From contig OU015534.1 in the NCBI GenBank assembly GCA_907165065.1, positions 9,555,686 through 9,619,685 of the forward strand: 64,000 nucleotides of DNA, given 5' to 3'. Within the stretch, counting starts at the first letter, position 1. Every line of letters begins with the position of its first letter. Positions 1 through 12,089 of this stretch are shown here, in pieces. A model generated the notes under the pieces. That model was not told the origin of the DNA, did no database searches, and saw only the letters and a program-made list of their open reading frames with translations. The translations under genes were made by a program, and so were the position numbers. Source of the DNA: Caprimulgus europaeus. Lineage: Eukaryota; Chordata; Aves; Caprimulgiformes; Caprimulgidae.

Positions 1-240
1 GAGCCCCTTCCCTTCTCATCATGCATTTGACCTTCTCTAGAGCTCACCTATTTCTCATGCAAATATGTATATCAGGGAACAAAGCTCTCAGCCCAGGGAA
101 AACACTTTACATAAGCTTTCATTGCTCATAGCCAGGCTCTGACAAATAAGATCAATAGACAGAAATACACAATTTTGTCAAACACTTTTTTGGAGACCAG
201 ATCTGCAACGTCCATTTTATCTGTCTTTCTCTCTACATGT

Positions 241-276
241 TCTCTCTTCTCTCTCTCTCTCTCTCTTTTTTTTTTA
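241..276. repeat. (CT)n / poly-T microsatellite
   Basis: A CT-dinucleotide run passes directly into a T homopolymer. It is an ordinary pyrimidine microsatellite with no sign of a larger element around it. Confidence 0.85.
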
Positions 277-639
277 AAGCTAAGATATTGTTCATCTAAA
301 AATCAAACAAATGACTTGTTGGAATTTAGACTGTTCATCTACTGCATGCTCCCAATTTCACATCTATTCGTGCCTTGGAGAAATCTAAATCTGCCACATG
401 CTGTCCAGGAAAACCTGGCTGATTTTGCTCTTTATTGCTTCTTACATGCCTCGGTGTTTAAAGAAGACCCGTCTTTTGAACAGCAGCTCACAATCTGATA
501 ATATTTCTCTTTGAAAAGTCAACATACTATCATTGTTTCAAATTCAATTATACAGCTGACTTTCTCTCTGTGGTATGCAAGCACTATATTTAGGTTATAT
601 TAAATTATGTTTTAATAACATCCAATGACTTTTTTTTTA

Positions 640-1080
640 TCCACCTCAGCCTTTAAAAGTCTTAGTCCCTCCAAAGGAGGGGGGGTAAAGCAGTTTATTA
701 ATGCATCACTTCGGAATTGTTTTTTAATTGGAAACATTTTGCAGAGAAAAGACCATTAATAAAATTCGATTCCAAATCAAACTTCTCTGTGTATGTTATT
801 TTTACTCTGCAGTCAAATGCTTTTATTAGATTTAAAACTTTCACTGTTCTTTTTTATCTCTAGCTGTATAATGTTCTACAATAAAAAATAAAGGGCCTAG
901 CGACTCCGAAGTCTGGCAAAATAATATACTTTTTTGGATGTCTGTGTATGTTGCCAATTAGTTTTGCTGTAAATACAGACCTCCATCCATCATCAGTCTC
1001 TGGGTGGCTATAAGAGATCTAATTTGTTTCAGATGCCTTGTGCTTGCCGAGCTATTCACCAACTCTGCTGACCTGCTGCG
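640..1080. promoter_or_regulatory. Candidate conserved regulatory block, AT-rich with homeodomain-type sites
   Basis: AT-rich, non-repetitive DNA holding several homeodomain-core motifs close together: TTTATTAATGCAT at 694-706, TTAATTGG at 724-731 and ATTAAT at 755-760. CpG dinucleotides are kept (near 711, 766, 900 and 906) although the surrounding DNA has few. This composition is typical of developmental enhancers in vertebrate gene deserts. There is no open frame or repeat family. The choice rests on composition and motifs only; conservation cannot be seen here. Confidence 0.35.
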
Positions 1081-1089
1081 AAGACCAAA

Positions 1090-1820
1090 AGCTGCAGAAG
1101 GATGACTGACAAAGGAAAATGGAGAAAGACCTATCTACTTAGGGACAGATCCTGCCTCCCAAACAGGGAAGGAAGGGCGCTGCAAGCTTCCCCCCTTCCT
1201 CCTCCCCTTCCCTCTCCTCTTTTCAGAAGCTCACAACTTTGGAGAGGAGCTCAGAGGCGTAAGACCCGTGTTAGGGAGGCTATGACAGGGTAATGGAAAA
1301 CTCTCCTCCTCAATCCGTTCTCCCACCTCCCCTCTCCTCCTTTTACAAGCCATGTTTCAAACCTCCCGTTCCCTAGGAATTTTATGAATGCCTGAGCCCA
1401 GCCAAAATAAACTCGTAAAGAAGAAGTTTCAAAAAAAGGTCACAGACCCACACGGCAAGTGCGAACCGGTAAATATCAAACCTTGGGCCAAACGGCATCG
1501 GGCAGAAGCCTTACGGCCATGCACAGCCTGGCCATGCCTACTTTGTCAATCTGAAGAGATTTTGATTCTCCTGCTCCCATGCCCAGGTCCTGCCAGCTTT
1601 TTGTTCCTCCTCACAGGCATCCTGCAGCCCCCAAGAAGGTACCTATGGAGCTAGCAGCACCTCCAAAAAGGAACAACACAGGGAGACCTTTTCCTCCTGA
1701 GACTTTTGTGATGGGGAGGTTTTGATCAGAGCCATGGGCTTGGGGGCTCATTGCAAACATCCAGAAACATCCATTTACATTGTTTTTCCACAGACAATTG
1801 GGATTCCCACTAACTGCATG
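1090..1820. other. Unassigned intergenic or intronic DNA, pyrimidine-rich
   Basis: Nothing recognisable. The stretch has C/T-rich patches (about 1187-1223 and 1300-1345) and short open frames that look accidental. No promoter, exon or repeat family was identified. Confidence 0.6.
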
Positions 1821-1823
1821 GTT

Positions 1824-1852
1824 TGTGTCTCTGTGTGTGTGTCTGTGTGTGT
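1824..1852 (+). repeat. Imperfect (TG)n microsatellite
   Basis: Alternating TG units broken by two TC steps. Such tracts are common and may adopt Z-DNA, but this one is short. Confidence 0.85.
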
Positions 1853-1919
1853 AAAATGTCCTTTTTTTTTTCTACAGAAATTCTTTTCTATAGAAAATAA
1901 TTCCTATTTATTTAAGAGG

Positions 1920-1965
1920 AATTAAAAGAAAAAAAAAAAAACAAACCACAAACAAAAAAAAATAG
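1920..1965 (+). repeat. A-rich low-complexity tract
   Basis: Runs of A broken by single C or G bases. It could be the degraded poly-A tail of a retroposed sequence, but the upstream 100 bp match no repeat family I know, so it is called simple low-complexity DNA. Confidence 0.7.
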
Positions 1966-1969
1966 TTGC

Positions 1970-4900
1970 CTGGTTAAGAAATGCAAATCCCCCTGCCAAG
2001 CAGTGAAACCCTCTTGATGCCTGATGCCAGTGGCAGTTTATTTACCCCCCTGTTCTCACTGCTCTCCTGGGGTGCAGCAGTGTGGTGCAGTGTGCACAGC
2101 AGGCGAGTGGCCAGACCTCACTGCAGAGCCCCGGCCGCTCACTTACTGCCATGGCCGGGATTCAGCTTCCCCCACACAGCGGCACCAGTGTGGGAGCTGC
2201 TTCTGAACGGCTCCCCTGAATCACACAGCCCAGGTCTTTCACATCGGCTTCATGGCTTGGGCACCCACAACACACGAGGGAGATCAGGGCTTCAGTCCCC
2301 ACCTTGTCTCGGAGGCTCAGACCCACAGCCCCCAAAGGCACACTGGTATGGACAGGGTGGGAGCATCCCCAGACCTCCCAATGTAGTCGTGTAGGAGGCA
2401 GCTCAAGAGCTGCTGGGATAAGGTATCGAATGATGGAGTTTGGCTTGGCTGCATGTGCTTGAGGGTGCAGGAGAAGAGTCCTGGGTGCTAATTATTGCTG
2501 CAATTCCTAAAGCACTTTACATGGGAAAGTTACTGGATTGCAAGCCGTAGTAGAAATAATCCTTAGAGCTGAGACAAGACTGGCTGAGGAGCCAGAGCAA
2601 GGCTCCTGTAGAGGACAACGGTTCAGGAAGGAGAGCACAACAGCTGCCTCCTCACACTCCTCTGATTCTCCCAGCAACAGGCACTCCTACAGTGCACACC
2701 CTCCAGACCCAACAAGTAGGAGTAGGTTCTGCCACAAAATCCTTTTCCCTGACTATTTTGCAGTTCTGCTCCAAGGATGTTTTTGTGAGCTCAGGGATCC
2801 AGAGCACTCATGTGCTGGGGATCAGGTCGTCCCCGAGGGGTCCAAAACCCATCCCAGCTCAGGAACCCCTGGGCAGTGATTTCCCAAGCAGCAGCAGTCA
2901 GGCTGAACCAGCCATGGGCAGCTGTTCTTGCAGCCACATAGTGAAGAACACAGGGAACTGATCTGGTAGAAAATGAATCCAGCTGCAAAGAGTGGGCCTT
3001 CAGGGTGCATCCACCAAGGAAAAGGGCTGGGAATGCTTAAATTAGAATCTTTGCTTTAAAAAAAAACCCATAATAGCACAGGATCAGCTTTGACTACACA
3101 GAAGGGTTTATAAGCGCCTTTTTGTGTCCAAAGTTAAGATACAAAAATTGCTTTGGGGAAAAGGATGTAGGAGTGGAAAGGCTCAAAGTACATCAGGACA
3201 CTGGAAGAGGTTCCCACCGTCTTGCCCACGTGGTTGCTCCCCTTCCCTAACAGATGTGGAGGACCACAGAAACCACAGACACCCACCTCCGCTGGCAGCA
3301 CAAGCAAAGGTGGGGATCCACCTGAGCCCTAGCACATGGCCAGGACCTGCCAGGGTAGCTGAGAGCACTCACGTCCTCTAACCCATGTCAGCACCACAGC
3401 CATCTGTCCAGGTCATGGAGATACTTGTGAAAACATGATGCTACTTTTCAAAATGATCATCAGTATTCCAGTGCTCAGGGAGGGGAGGGAAACAAGGGAA
3501 GGACCCTCCCTTTTCAATTGCAAGGCATGCTTAGTTTTCATCATGTTGGGGGGGGGGAATTACTTTTACTCAAAACCATATGTAGAGCATCAACAAATGC
3601 ACATCCTGTGAAGTTGGGCGTGTTGCAAGAGGGATTACAGCGCTGGCAATTTATAGCAGCTGCCTTAGTAGCCTCTTCTTCCACGCATTATTCTGTCAAC
3701 ATTGTATTTTCCTTGGAAAAACATCTACAGTAGTTTAAATCTCTTTACTGAAAACAGATCTACTACAGGTGCTTTAGAGTTCATCCATGGGATATGAGAA
3801 GGTTGAACGTCCCCAAGAAAGGGAAATTTATGTCAGTAATGACTAATTGATTTGCTTGGCTTTAAAATCCCTAATGTATTTTCACATTTTTCCCTTCTTT
3901 CTTTTTTACAGTGCTAATAAAAGAAGCTACATCATATATTTGTGTATATGTGGGTTTATTCTGGGAAACCCTTACTTGTGCAATGTGTTTATGTTTTCCC
4001 TCATTTCCTTTTACCTTTCCTTTATAAAAGGGTTTGTTTTTATAGCAAATCAATAGGTTAAAGGTGAACATTAATGAAAAAAAAAAAGTGTGTTTGGAAA
4101 ATATATGGTGAAAACAAGGCAGAACTGGAAACCAAAACTTTGTTCACTGGAAATTAAAAAAACACTTTCCACACTGAAGTGGGATAAATGCAATATATTG
4201 TGGTAGAGCATAGTGAGAACTGCACACTCCTCTCCAAAGGCTCTCAAACCAAATCCTGATCCCAAAAGTCTCTAGAAATGTTCTGATCCTCACAGGGATG
4301 AGGAGAGGGCTTAATGCATCTCTGTTGGGGGTCGTTTATAGAAAAGGTTCCAGCAAGATCCTTTGCAAAAATAAATATTTTTACTAAATCCCTGGAGCAG
4401 CTTACAATTCCCCCTGCTCACAATTACAATTTCCCCATTAGGAAACTTCCTTGAAAAACCCACTTTGGCTCAATTGGAATGTGTTTTTTCAACAAGGCTG
4501 AAACATTTTGATTTCAGCCTATTTTTTTTTTTACTTAGCTCTGCAATCATTCATCATCCTCCGACACAGAGTATTCAACAAGACAAAAATGGCCAAGTCA
4601 CACAGAGGAGTCAAATGTGCTGTTCTGAAAGTGACAGCCCATTTCATTTGGTGGGAAATATTGCTCTATTTTGGGGGAGGGAGACAAAAGAAAACAGTGG
4701 TGATAGCAAAATTATTCCCTTAAATATTGCAGTTTTGAAGGGAGCAGAAAGTGATTCCACCATGGGTTTTGTTAATGCAGTTGCATTGTGTGCCAGCCTG
4801 TCTAAATGTCTACCTGAAGATGCAGACAAGGGCCCTCTCTACGCCTTTGAGGCCACTGGAAAATTTCAGCTGAATTTAACACGTTTTAGTGGTGGAGACA

Positions 4901-6040
4901 AAGGCACAAAATTGGGACGAGCACCATGCACCATGGGCAAGGACACCAGCACAGGAGATCTTCGTGGCTCTCCCATGGCTTGAAGAGTCCTGTTGGACCA
5001 AACCACATCACTGCACCGTGCCTCAGTTTCCATCAGTGCTCTGGGGCAAGCCACAGGAAAAACCTTTTACAGCATGTTTGGAGATTTGCAGGTGACATTG
5101 TATCACAACGTGGCTGAACGTATGTGAGTGAGCACACCACAGTTTCTGACTTCACACTATTTACAAACTGATATTACTAAGAAGGCTGCTAACAGATAAA
5201 AGTAAAAACTGAAGCACTTAATTAGAGCTGTACTCAACCCCAATACACAAAGTAGGGAATAAAACTATTTAAAAGACCACTTGAAAAGACATCAAGTAAG
5301 AAATTATGTTGTCTTTAAAATAAATTCTTTGTCTCTGTGAAATTAATGTCATCCTGCTTACAAAACTGTCCTTACTAAACTTGCATTTCAATTTTAAAAC
5401 AAAAATATTAGACTACACCACGAACCATTAAAAGGCCAGCTAGGAACAGAGGCATTCCTTTAAATCAGAAGGGGTATAGGAGAGCCTGGGCCAGGAAACA
5501 CAAGGTCTCCATATGTCTCTATATGTGTCCATCCAGGCTCCTGCATACGATTTATAAACACCCTATGGAGCAGGGAACCTAACTTGCAAGCTGACAAAAG
5601 CTGCGGAGGTTACAGAATGGATGGTTGCCCATTTCCTCCTGGGATCCTACTGTCAAGATCTTCTGGGATGCAATCTATTCTAAAATCAATTAATTTTTGC
5701 AAGGACCACTCCTGCTGAACCTTGCAATATCCATCCTCTGCCACTGTCTACTCGAGTTATTACCCTCAGGTCATGGGAGCTTTGGCACACTGAAGTATGC
5801 ACATGGTGGTGAAGGTTGCTGGAAGCCATTATCCCAGGGAGCTCACAGGATACAACAACGTGGGGATGTTGTTTCCACTGAGAACCAGAAATCACTTTCT
5901 GGGTTGACTGATGTTTGAAGAGGGGCCATCTGTGCTGCCCAAACTGACATTGACAACTGTGTTTGATGTCTCTTTCTCAACCAGTAAAGAAAAATGACCA
6001 TATGTTTTCTTGACTCTGCAATTTCTAACTTTGTGTCAGT
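1970..6040. other. Long stretch with no recognised gene or element
   Basis: Moderately GC-rich from 1980 to 3380, then AT-rich. It contains a G homopolymer of ten at 3548-3557 and the longest open frame of the window (172 codons, 4465-4983). That frame has no known domain, no signal peptide or motif, and an amino-acid make-up like translated random DNA. No promoter or splice structure was recognised. Confidence 0.6.
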
Positions 6041-6044
6041 GGAG

Positions 6045-6317
6045 GATAAGATGAGGAGTGATAGGCTGATACTGCAAAAAAAGAGTTTGGATAAAATATT
6101 AGGGAAAAAGAACAGCTCTTTTAAACAGGAAGGACTGTGTAAGCCTGGAAGACGTTTTCTGGGGAAGTGGTGGGACCTCTGAAAGGAAGGGCCTTTAAGA
6201 ACAGATTAAACAAATGTCTGACCAAGAGGCTTGGGGAGAGCTGGGCCATGCTTGGGGCAGGAAGTGGACAAAGATGACCTCTGATGGTCATTTCCAGCAC
6301 TGTTATCTGTTCCTAAT
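6045..6317 (+). mobile_element. Old, degraded CR1-like LINE 3' end
   Basis: The order of degraded CR1 landmarks is readable: a block like 'TTTGGATAAAATATTAGG' at about 6086-6103, a 'GGGGAAGTGGTGGGACCTCT' block at 6161-6180, a 'TTTAAGAACAGATTAAACA' block at about 6193-6212 and a 'GATGACCTCTGATGGTCATT' block at 6273-6292 followed by 'TCCAGCACT'. These match the end of the CR1 reverse-transcriptase frame and the CR1 3' untranslated region in sense orientation. The reading frame is destroyed and the end has lost the clean octamer repeat. It is much more diverged than the other two CR1 copies, so it inserted earlier. It is 5'-truncated, as nearly all CR1 copies are. Confidence 0.7.
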
Positions 6318-6319
6318 AA

Positions 6320-7960
6320 TGCTCAAGTAACCTGTGGTGCTTCAGGCTGAGTGTCTTTCTTAAAAGGCGCTTACTCAAAATGCTGCCCAGAGTTAATTAA
6401 TTCAGACCCAAGGGGCTGGAATGGTCACACCAACCACATCTCCAACCCAGTCTCAACCAAAGCACAAGAAAGATAAACAGGCCCAAGTGCAGGGTTCATG
6501 GAGGTCAGAAGAAAGCTCCTCTTGGAGCAATAGACTTCATGTGAGAAATTAAATAGCCTGAGCGAAGAGAAAGCAGTTCAGAAGCAGAAAACACAGAGGG
6601 GTTATTCTTAATTATTGTGTTAGGTTTCAGCATAAGTTGGAATATCAGATGCATGTTTGGAGACAGTTAAAGATTAAACCACTTCTGTGATGCAAGTTAT
6701 TATAACTACTGATGAACTGCAATAGTGAATTTCTTTGGAGAAATGAGACATAGGCATGCCAGGATTACCTCTTTCATACTTGAGGCTGTTTACAAAATCA
6801 TTACCAAACCAATTGTGTAAGTTCTAGAATTATAATGGTTAATATTATCTTTACATCACAAAGAATTCACTATCTCATCCCAGAATAGGGAGGACCTGCC
6901 TTGGTCTGGATTAGTGATGTCAGTGTCTCAAGATATCTAAATGTTTTAACCCAAATTTGGCAGCCATATGTATTCACCTCAGTTACCTTCAGCTATCTAA
7001 TAATTAAACATCTATTTGAAAATACTTTCCTAGACCTTTCCTCTAAAGCCAGAGAAAGGTTCACCTCCCTGGAGAGTCCTTCATTCGTTCCTACAGGAGA
7101 TGTCTAGGTAGGTTGGATGAACCACCCTGTGGAGACACCACACTCACCATGCAGGTTATAGAAGCAGTGATATTAGACATCTAGTATCTATACACCTGAC
7201 AAGAGGCGATATCCTATCCCTAGGAATATTTCAAATGAATGGGTTAAATTGATCAGTGTAAAAATATTTTCCATCTCAGTGCTTTATACATGATCCAGTT
7301 TCATGAGAAATCTGCTATCTGACTTCACTAAGAAGAGCAAGCCAGAGCTCTGCCTGTTCTGAGTCTGCAGCGCTGCATGGTCCTTGCTTTGAGGGGAAAT
7401 GCTTTTCCCTAGACGCCAGACATCTTTGGTAAAGGAAACACAGGGTTTGGGTTGGGTTTTTTGTTTTTCTATCAAATAGAGATATCAGATATGGTTGTTA
7501 TTATTTAATAATGATAATAATAACAATTTCTCAGATGTAAAAGTAATACAGTAATGATAGGCCTCATGGAACATACAAAAAAAGACTAACAAATATAATC
7601 AGTTGCAGAAGGAACTGAAGAAAATCTGGGACATGAAAAGCAGAAAAGCAGAGTAACAACTGTTTGTGGTGAGCTGGGCTTTCATGATGGGGGTATCACA
7701 GCAGCAGCATAAAATGGAAACAGGGTCTACTGTAAAGCCGTGTGTCCTCCAGATGGCAACATTGATTGGTATTTCTAAAGGAGCTTGGAAGGAGCAATCT
7801 TTCTCTGGGATAGAGGGATCAGTCTTCTACACAAACTTGCAATAGGGCTGTCCTCAAGACCCTGGGCTGTGGCATGAAAAGGCAGTATCTTGACAATATT
7901 CATGACAGTAAAAACGTGGAGGAAAAGTGGAAGTCACCAGATTCAGCAGATTATTCCCAG
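6320..7960. other. Unassigned AT-rich intergenic or intronic DNA
   Basis: No gene, repeat family or clear regulatory motif cluster was recognised. A short ATT/AAT-rich patch at about 7495-7530 is low complexity. Confidence 0.55.
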
Positions 7961-7962
7961 GG

Positions 7963-7990
7963 AAAAAACAAAACAAAACAAAACAAAACA
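7963..7990 (+). repeat. (AAAAC)n microsatellite
   Basis: About five tandem copies of the pentanucleotide AAAAC. Such A-rich pentamers often arise from retroposon tails, but no element body is visible upstream. Confidence 0.9.
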
Positions 7991-7994
7991 TTAA

Positions 7995-9880
7995 TATTTA
8001 TGACACAGCTATCTGGCAAAGAAATATTTTAATAAAAAATATCAATCCCTAAGAAAGGATGAAGACCATTAAATATGAAAAATGGCTGTGATCTTAAAGA
8101 TGCTTGAGCGCCTTCTGAAATCAGTGTATTTCCCTTAGTACTTTGAGTCACCAGGGCTGCTGGTGTGAAGACCTCTCATTTCACGACAGCACCTTAACCT
8201 CTACAAGTCTTGAGTGAAGAACTGACAGCTGATGGACATGACAGTAGTACCTAGGACTGCAATAGCAATGATATTTAGTGCTCTTCTGAGGCTTCTCATT
8301 GAGGATTTCGTAACCCTTCAGAAAGGAGATTAGGAGGATGAATTGTAGTTAAGTCTGAGACTTACATGCATTTGCCACAAATGAATTCTAGCCCCTGAGC
8401 TGGAACCAGGTGAAAATGAAGATATGGATAAGGTCTTTTGCTTTTATTAGCTTTACTAATGGATAATTTTCTTTCTAGGATACATTGCAGGGCAAGTTGC
8501 ACTGCAACCACATGGTATGAATTCTGCCTTTTATGATCACTATAATCTCCCGAAGTCCTGCTCTTAAACTGGAAAGGGTATAGGGAGAGATTAAGGTCAA
8601 ACACCATGTTAGCATGAGATTAGGGCTAAATGGCAGGCTGTCCTAAACTGGTTCAGCACAAGTGACTGAAGTGTCACCCAGTGGGTTGGGAGGAAAATTT
8701 AGTCTGTATTCTGGGTTGGAACTGGCTCAAATCTTCCATACCATTGCCATCTAGAAAGCAGATAAAAAAATAAGTTCGATCAATTTTGTAAACATTTCCT
8801 TCTTTTAATTTTTTGCTAGCTCATGCTCAAAATGTCTTGAGGTTTTCATGACTCATCTGTCCTCTCTAATAATGTTGGCTTATTAATGAAGGGTTTCCTG
8901 GAAAACAGACCAGTTCAAAGTTTCAAAAATCCTGTTTTCCACTGAAGTTTAATTTCTAGAATAATTTTCCACTTTCAGCAAGAATGAGACTGAAAAGCAG
9001 AGAACATTTTCCATTAAAGTCTGCAGAGAAATTTCCTTTAGTTTCTCACAGAGGACTGCAGGGCTTGAAACAGCCTTCACTTTCACCACCAGTGCCAGGA
9101 CGAGAGCCAACATCTTCTGCTTCCCTCTTCTACATAAAATCAGGCCTGAAAAATACACTGAATTCCGCATTTCTAGGCACAGATGTGTCATTAGTTCTCC
9201 TTTTACTTCTCATCTACCCAGGCTACTTATAGTCATATTCCAGCCCTCACTTTTTTCCAAGTATATGGAGTTGCCTCCATATATTTGGCCCTACAGAAGA
9301 TGATGAGGCTAATCTCTTTGTCTGACAGGGGGAGTTAACTGGACTTATTTTGTCCAGGGAAGGGCTAAAACCATCGTAAATGATTTTATTCATTCCTGCA
9401 GCTCTCTAAGGTTATGATGCTTTTTACCACTTTCCACTCCTCTTCCCATACATTTTCCATACTGAAAGCTCACCAATAGATTTTGTAGCAGTCCAGGTAT
9501 GAGTTTAGCCTATATTTTGTTGGGGTTTTTTTGTTGTTTTGGTTTTTTTTTAAATGTCAGTCCTGTTTCCACTGGTGTAACCAGAAAAAAAAATTAAATT
9601 AAATACAAAATTCCATAGATGTTGAGATTGGGATTTTAGGGATACAGGTTGGGTATACCACCAAGAAACACTCAAAGTGGCAATGTATAGTTTAAAAAAA
9701 AATAGAAATTTTGATAAAGAAAAAAATGTATTAAAATGTTGGGGTTTTTAAATATCTTCAGATTAACTTGCAAAAAATCAAGCCATACTTTTACTGAACA
9801 CTGAAAATGGTTGCAGAAAGCTTTTTCATTAATTAAATTTTCATTGAAAACCACCCAGCCAAATGTGCTGGCTCAAAGCC
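7995..9880. other. Unassigned intergenic or intronic DNA
   Basis: AT-rich sequence with G/T-rich low complexity at about 9518-9555 and A-rich runs near 9690 and 9720. No gene or known element was recognised. Confidence 0.55.
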
Positions 9881-9884
9881 ATCC

Positions 9885-10440
9885 TCCTCCACAAGCAATT
9901 TGTTACCAGGGCAGGCCTGAATCAAAACACCGGTGACATGTGGCACCTTTGCCCACCTTCAGCACAATCGTTGTGCCAGCAGCAGGAGGGCAAGGTTTGT
10001 TTCTTCTGCCTGTGTTGTACTCGCCAAAATTGAAGCAGCGCGATTTAAACCCACAGATATGATCTCAGATTGTAGATGGGAACAGATGCAGCAATTCTTC
10101 CTTATTTATTATCTTGGTAAAAGCAAGTCAGCCTTCAAAATCTGACTGATGTTCTCACAAGCTAATACATGGTTGTTAGAAGGGGATCATTGTCCTTTAG
10201 GGAGACACAGACAGCAAAAGACCCTTCTGATGAAGCCGCAAAGCTAAAATGTTAATCTGATTAATTCTACCTCTATGGCTCTAGAGTAAGAGGTTAGCAA
10301 AATACTTTCTGTGCCAAGAAGCTGTAAAATAAGCTTCAATTTAGATCAGATAGGGGAATATCTTCTCCCTAATTGTACCAAGGTGTCTGCTGAACTAGCT
10401 GAGATATGATATATCAGCAGTCATTGTAAAACCGCTGTAT
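9885..10440. promoter_or_regulatory. Candidate regulatory block with TGATTAAT site and inverted repeat
   Basis: The first part (to about 10060) is mixed-composition sequence with several CpGs, E-box-like and CCAAT-like motifs. The second part carries TGATTAAT at 10258-10265, which fits a PBX-HOX composite site, and a 7-bp inverted repeat, CTGCTGA at 10387-10393 against TCAGCAG at 10414-10420, flanking a GATA-rich loop. Non-repetitive, no open frame of note. The TGATTAAT site alone is not significant at this base composition. Confidence 0.28.
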
Positions 10441-10449
10441 GAAAACATC

Positions 10450-11170
10450 TAACAGCGTCAAAGAAACCAGCACTGGAATAGACCCCAAGGCAGATCAGCT
10501 GTGCCTAAACCTAAACCAGGCTCAGCAATATCTAGTCACACAATACAATTCCCTGACTGAAAGGAGAAGAGCTGTGATGACATTTTTTCCTGTTAACCCC
10601 CAACAGGTCTGACTTCCAGCTGTGGGCTCACTCACAGCCCATGGTCACCCATCCCTAATAGTGTCCACTGTGCTGTTATTGGCATCAAAGCAAATCTGAG
10701 ACTGAAATCCCATTGTAACTTCACCCTTCCCTACTCTATTCTAAAAATCATACAGAGAGAAACAGCTGGATATACTGCTATACCTGTTCTACAGGTGAGC
10801 ATGGAAAGGCACAATCATTCCGGCAATTGTCCCATGGAGATATCATGACCAATGCTCTCTGCATTAAAAAGAGCAAAGAGAGAATCAAAATGAGCCTGGT
10901 TTCTCTACAGCCCTGGAAAAACACAATCACAAGGCCCTAAAGAAGGTCCAAACAGGACCCTAGCTTAGATGCCAATGTCACATGGAAATCTGTTAGGAGG
11001 GAAGCTCCAATGTCCTGAATCCTATGTCCACGCTGCAGCCGGTGGTGCCACGCTTCTCTTGCCATTTAATTTTAGCTACGTTATAGTATTGACTTATTTT
11101 TCACATCCATGTTATATCTTCAAAATTTGGGCCTGGTTCGGAAGTGCGGGTGGGCCTTATCTTTGTGCTT
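10450..11170. other. Unassigned intergenic or intronic DNA
   Basis: No gene, repeat or clear motif cluster was recognised. Confidence 0.55.
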
Positions 11171-11179
11171 TCTAAAGAA

Positions 11180-11690
11180 AGGGTCATTTCCAATATTCTC
11201 CATCCGTCTTAGCAGAACTGATTTTATGGCACTACATTGTTCTAAAGTATGTTGTTTTTTTCTCAGGCACCAGTAATACAAGGTAGTTTATATGTCCAGT
11301 GAAAGCCAGCATTTATTTTCAGTAATTTCTCCCAATTATGTTTATCAATAGGTATCTCTCAGCAAAATGCCAAATCTTGCGAGCATGTTTGGAAAGTCAA
11401 ATATGTTTGTGTAATACAAACCTATGTCATGTCAGGAATTAGTTTGACTAATAGGCTTTTAATTAAATCCTTGTGGGGTCTTGGTGTGAAGAATAGACCC
11501 AGTTTCCAAAAAATTTAATTTATAAGATAAATTCACAAATATATCCGTCTAATAAATCTTTCCTACATCCAATATTTGTCCTAGAAACAATAATAGGACA
11601 GATAATTTATTAGACTATTTCCTATTACATTATAATGACTACACTTGATACTTTAAACGTATTCTTCAGAGCACTGGAATGATGGAGGCT
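11180..11690. promoter_or_regulatory. Candidate conserved regulatory block, very AT-rich
   Basis: About 500 bp of AT-rich, non-repetitive sequence with many homeodomain-type TAAT/ATTA cores, for example the TTTTAATTAAA stretch near 11457-11467 and several ATTTATTA motifs near 11605-11615. It does not decay into simple repeats. The texture fits vertebrate conserved non-coding elements, but ordinary AT-rich DNA could look similar. Confidence 0.33.
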
Positions 11691-11929
11691 ATAACTAATG
11701 AAGATAAAGATTTCCAGGATGCATTGATCCAGGAGAGATATACTTAGGGTAACTTTCAGACCTATGTGTAATCACAGAAAGATTTCCCTAGAGAACACAA
11801 ATTATAGATGACTCTAAGGTAATACACAACTGCCACTGGAGATATTTTGCAGAAACCACAACAGGAAATGTTTATTTTCTCAACCCTAATAACCCTTTCA
11901 ATACAAATTATTTTGGATTCTTGAGAAAA

Positions 11930-12085
11930 TTACATTAATTTCCAATTATTTTTTTCTTGCAAGATACTTCACATTTGTATAAATATCCATATTTTTCTTA
12001 ACTACCTTTTCTTAGGTCAGCTTCTTGGTTTCTTGCTTAAACGGCCGTTGCGCAGGAAACAAAATGCCACCTGAAGTGTCTCCAT
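11930..12085. promoter_or_regulatory. Weak candidate regulatory block
   Basis: AT-rich flank leading to a segment at about 12039-12055 with three CpGs in 17 bp (ACGGCCGTTGCGCAGG), unusual in this CpG-poor neighbourhood. The CpG patch includes the palindrome ACGGCCGT. Confidence 0.25.
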
Positions 12086-12089
12086 TTCT

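Noticed and set aside
4465-4983. Longest open frame, 172 codons, as a protein gene
   Set aside because: No recognisable domain, signal or repeat. The length is near the chance maximum for 64 kb, and another frame is open across the first half.
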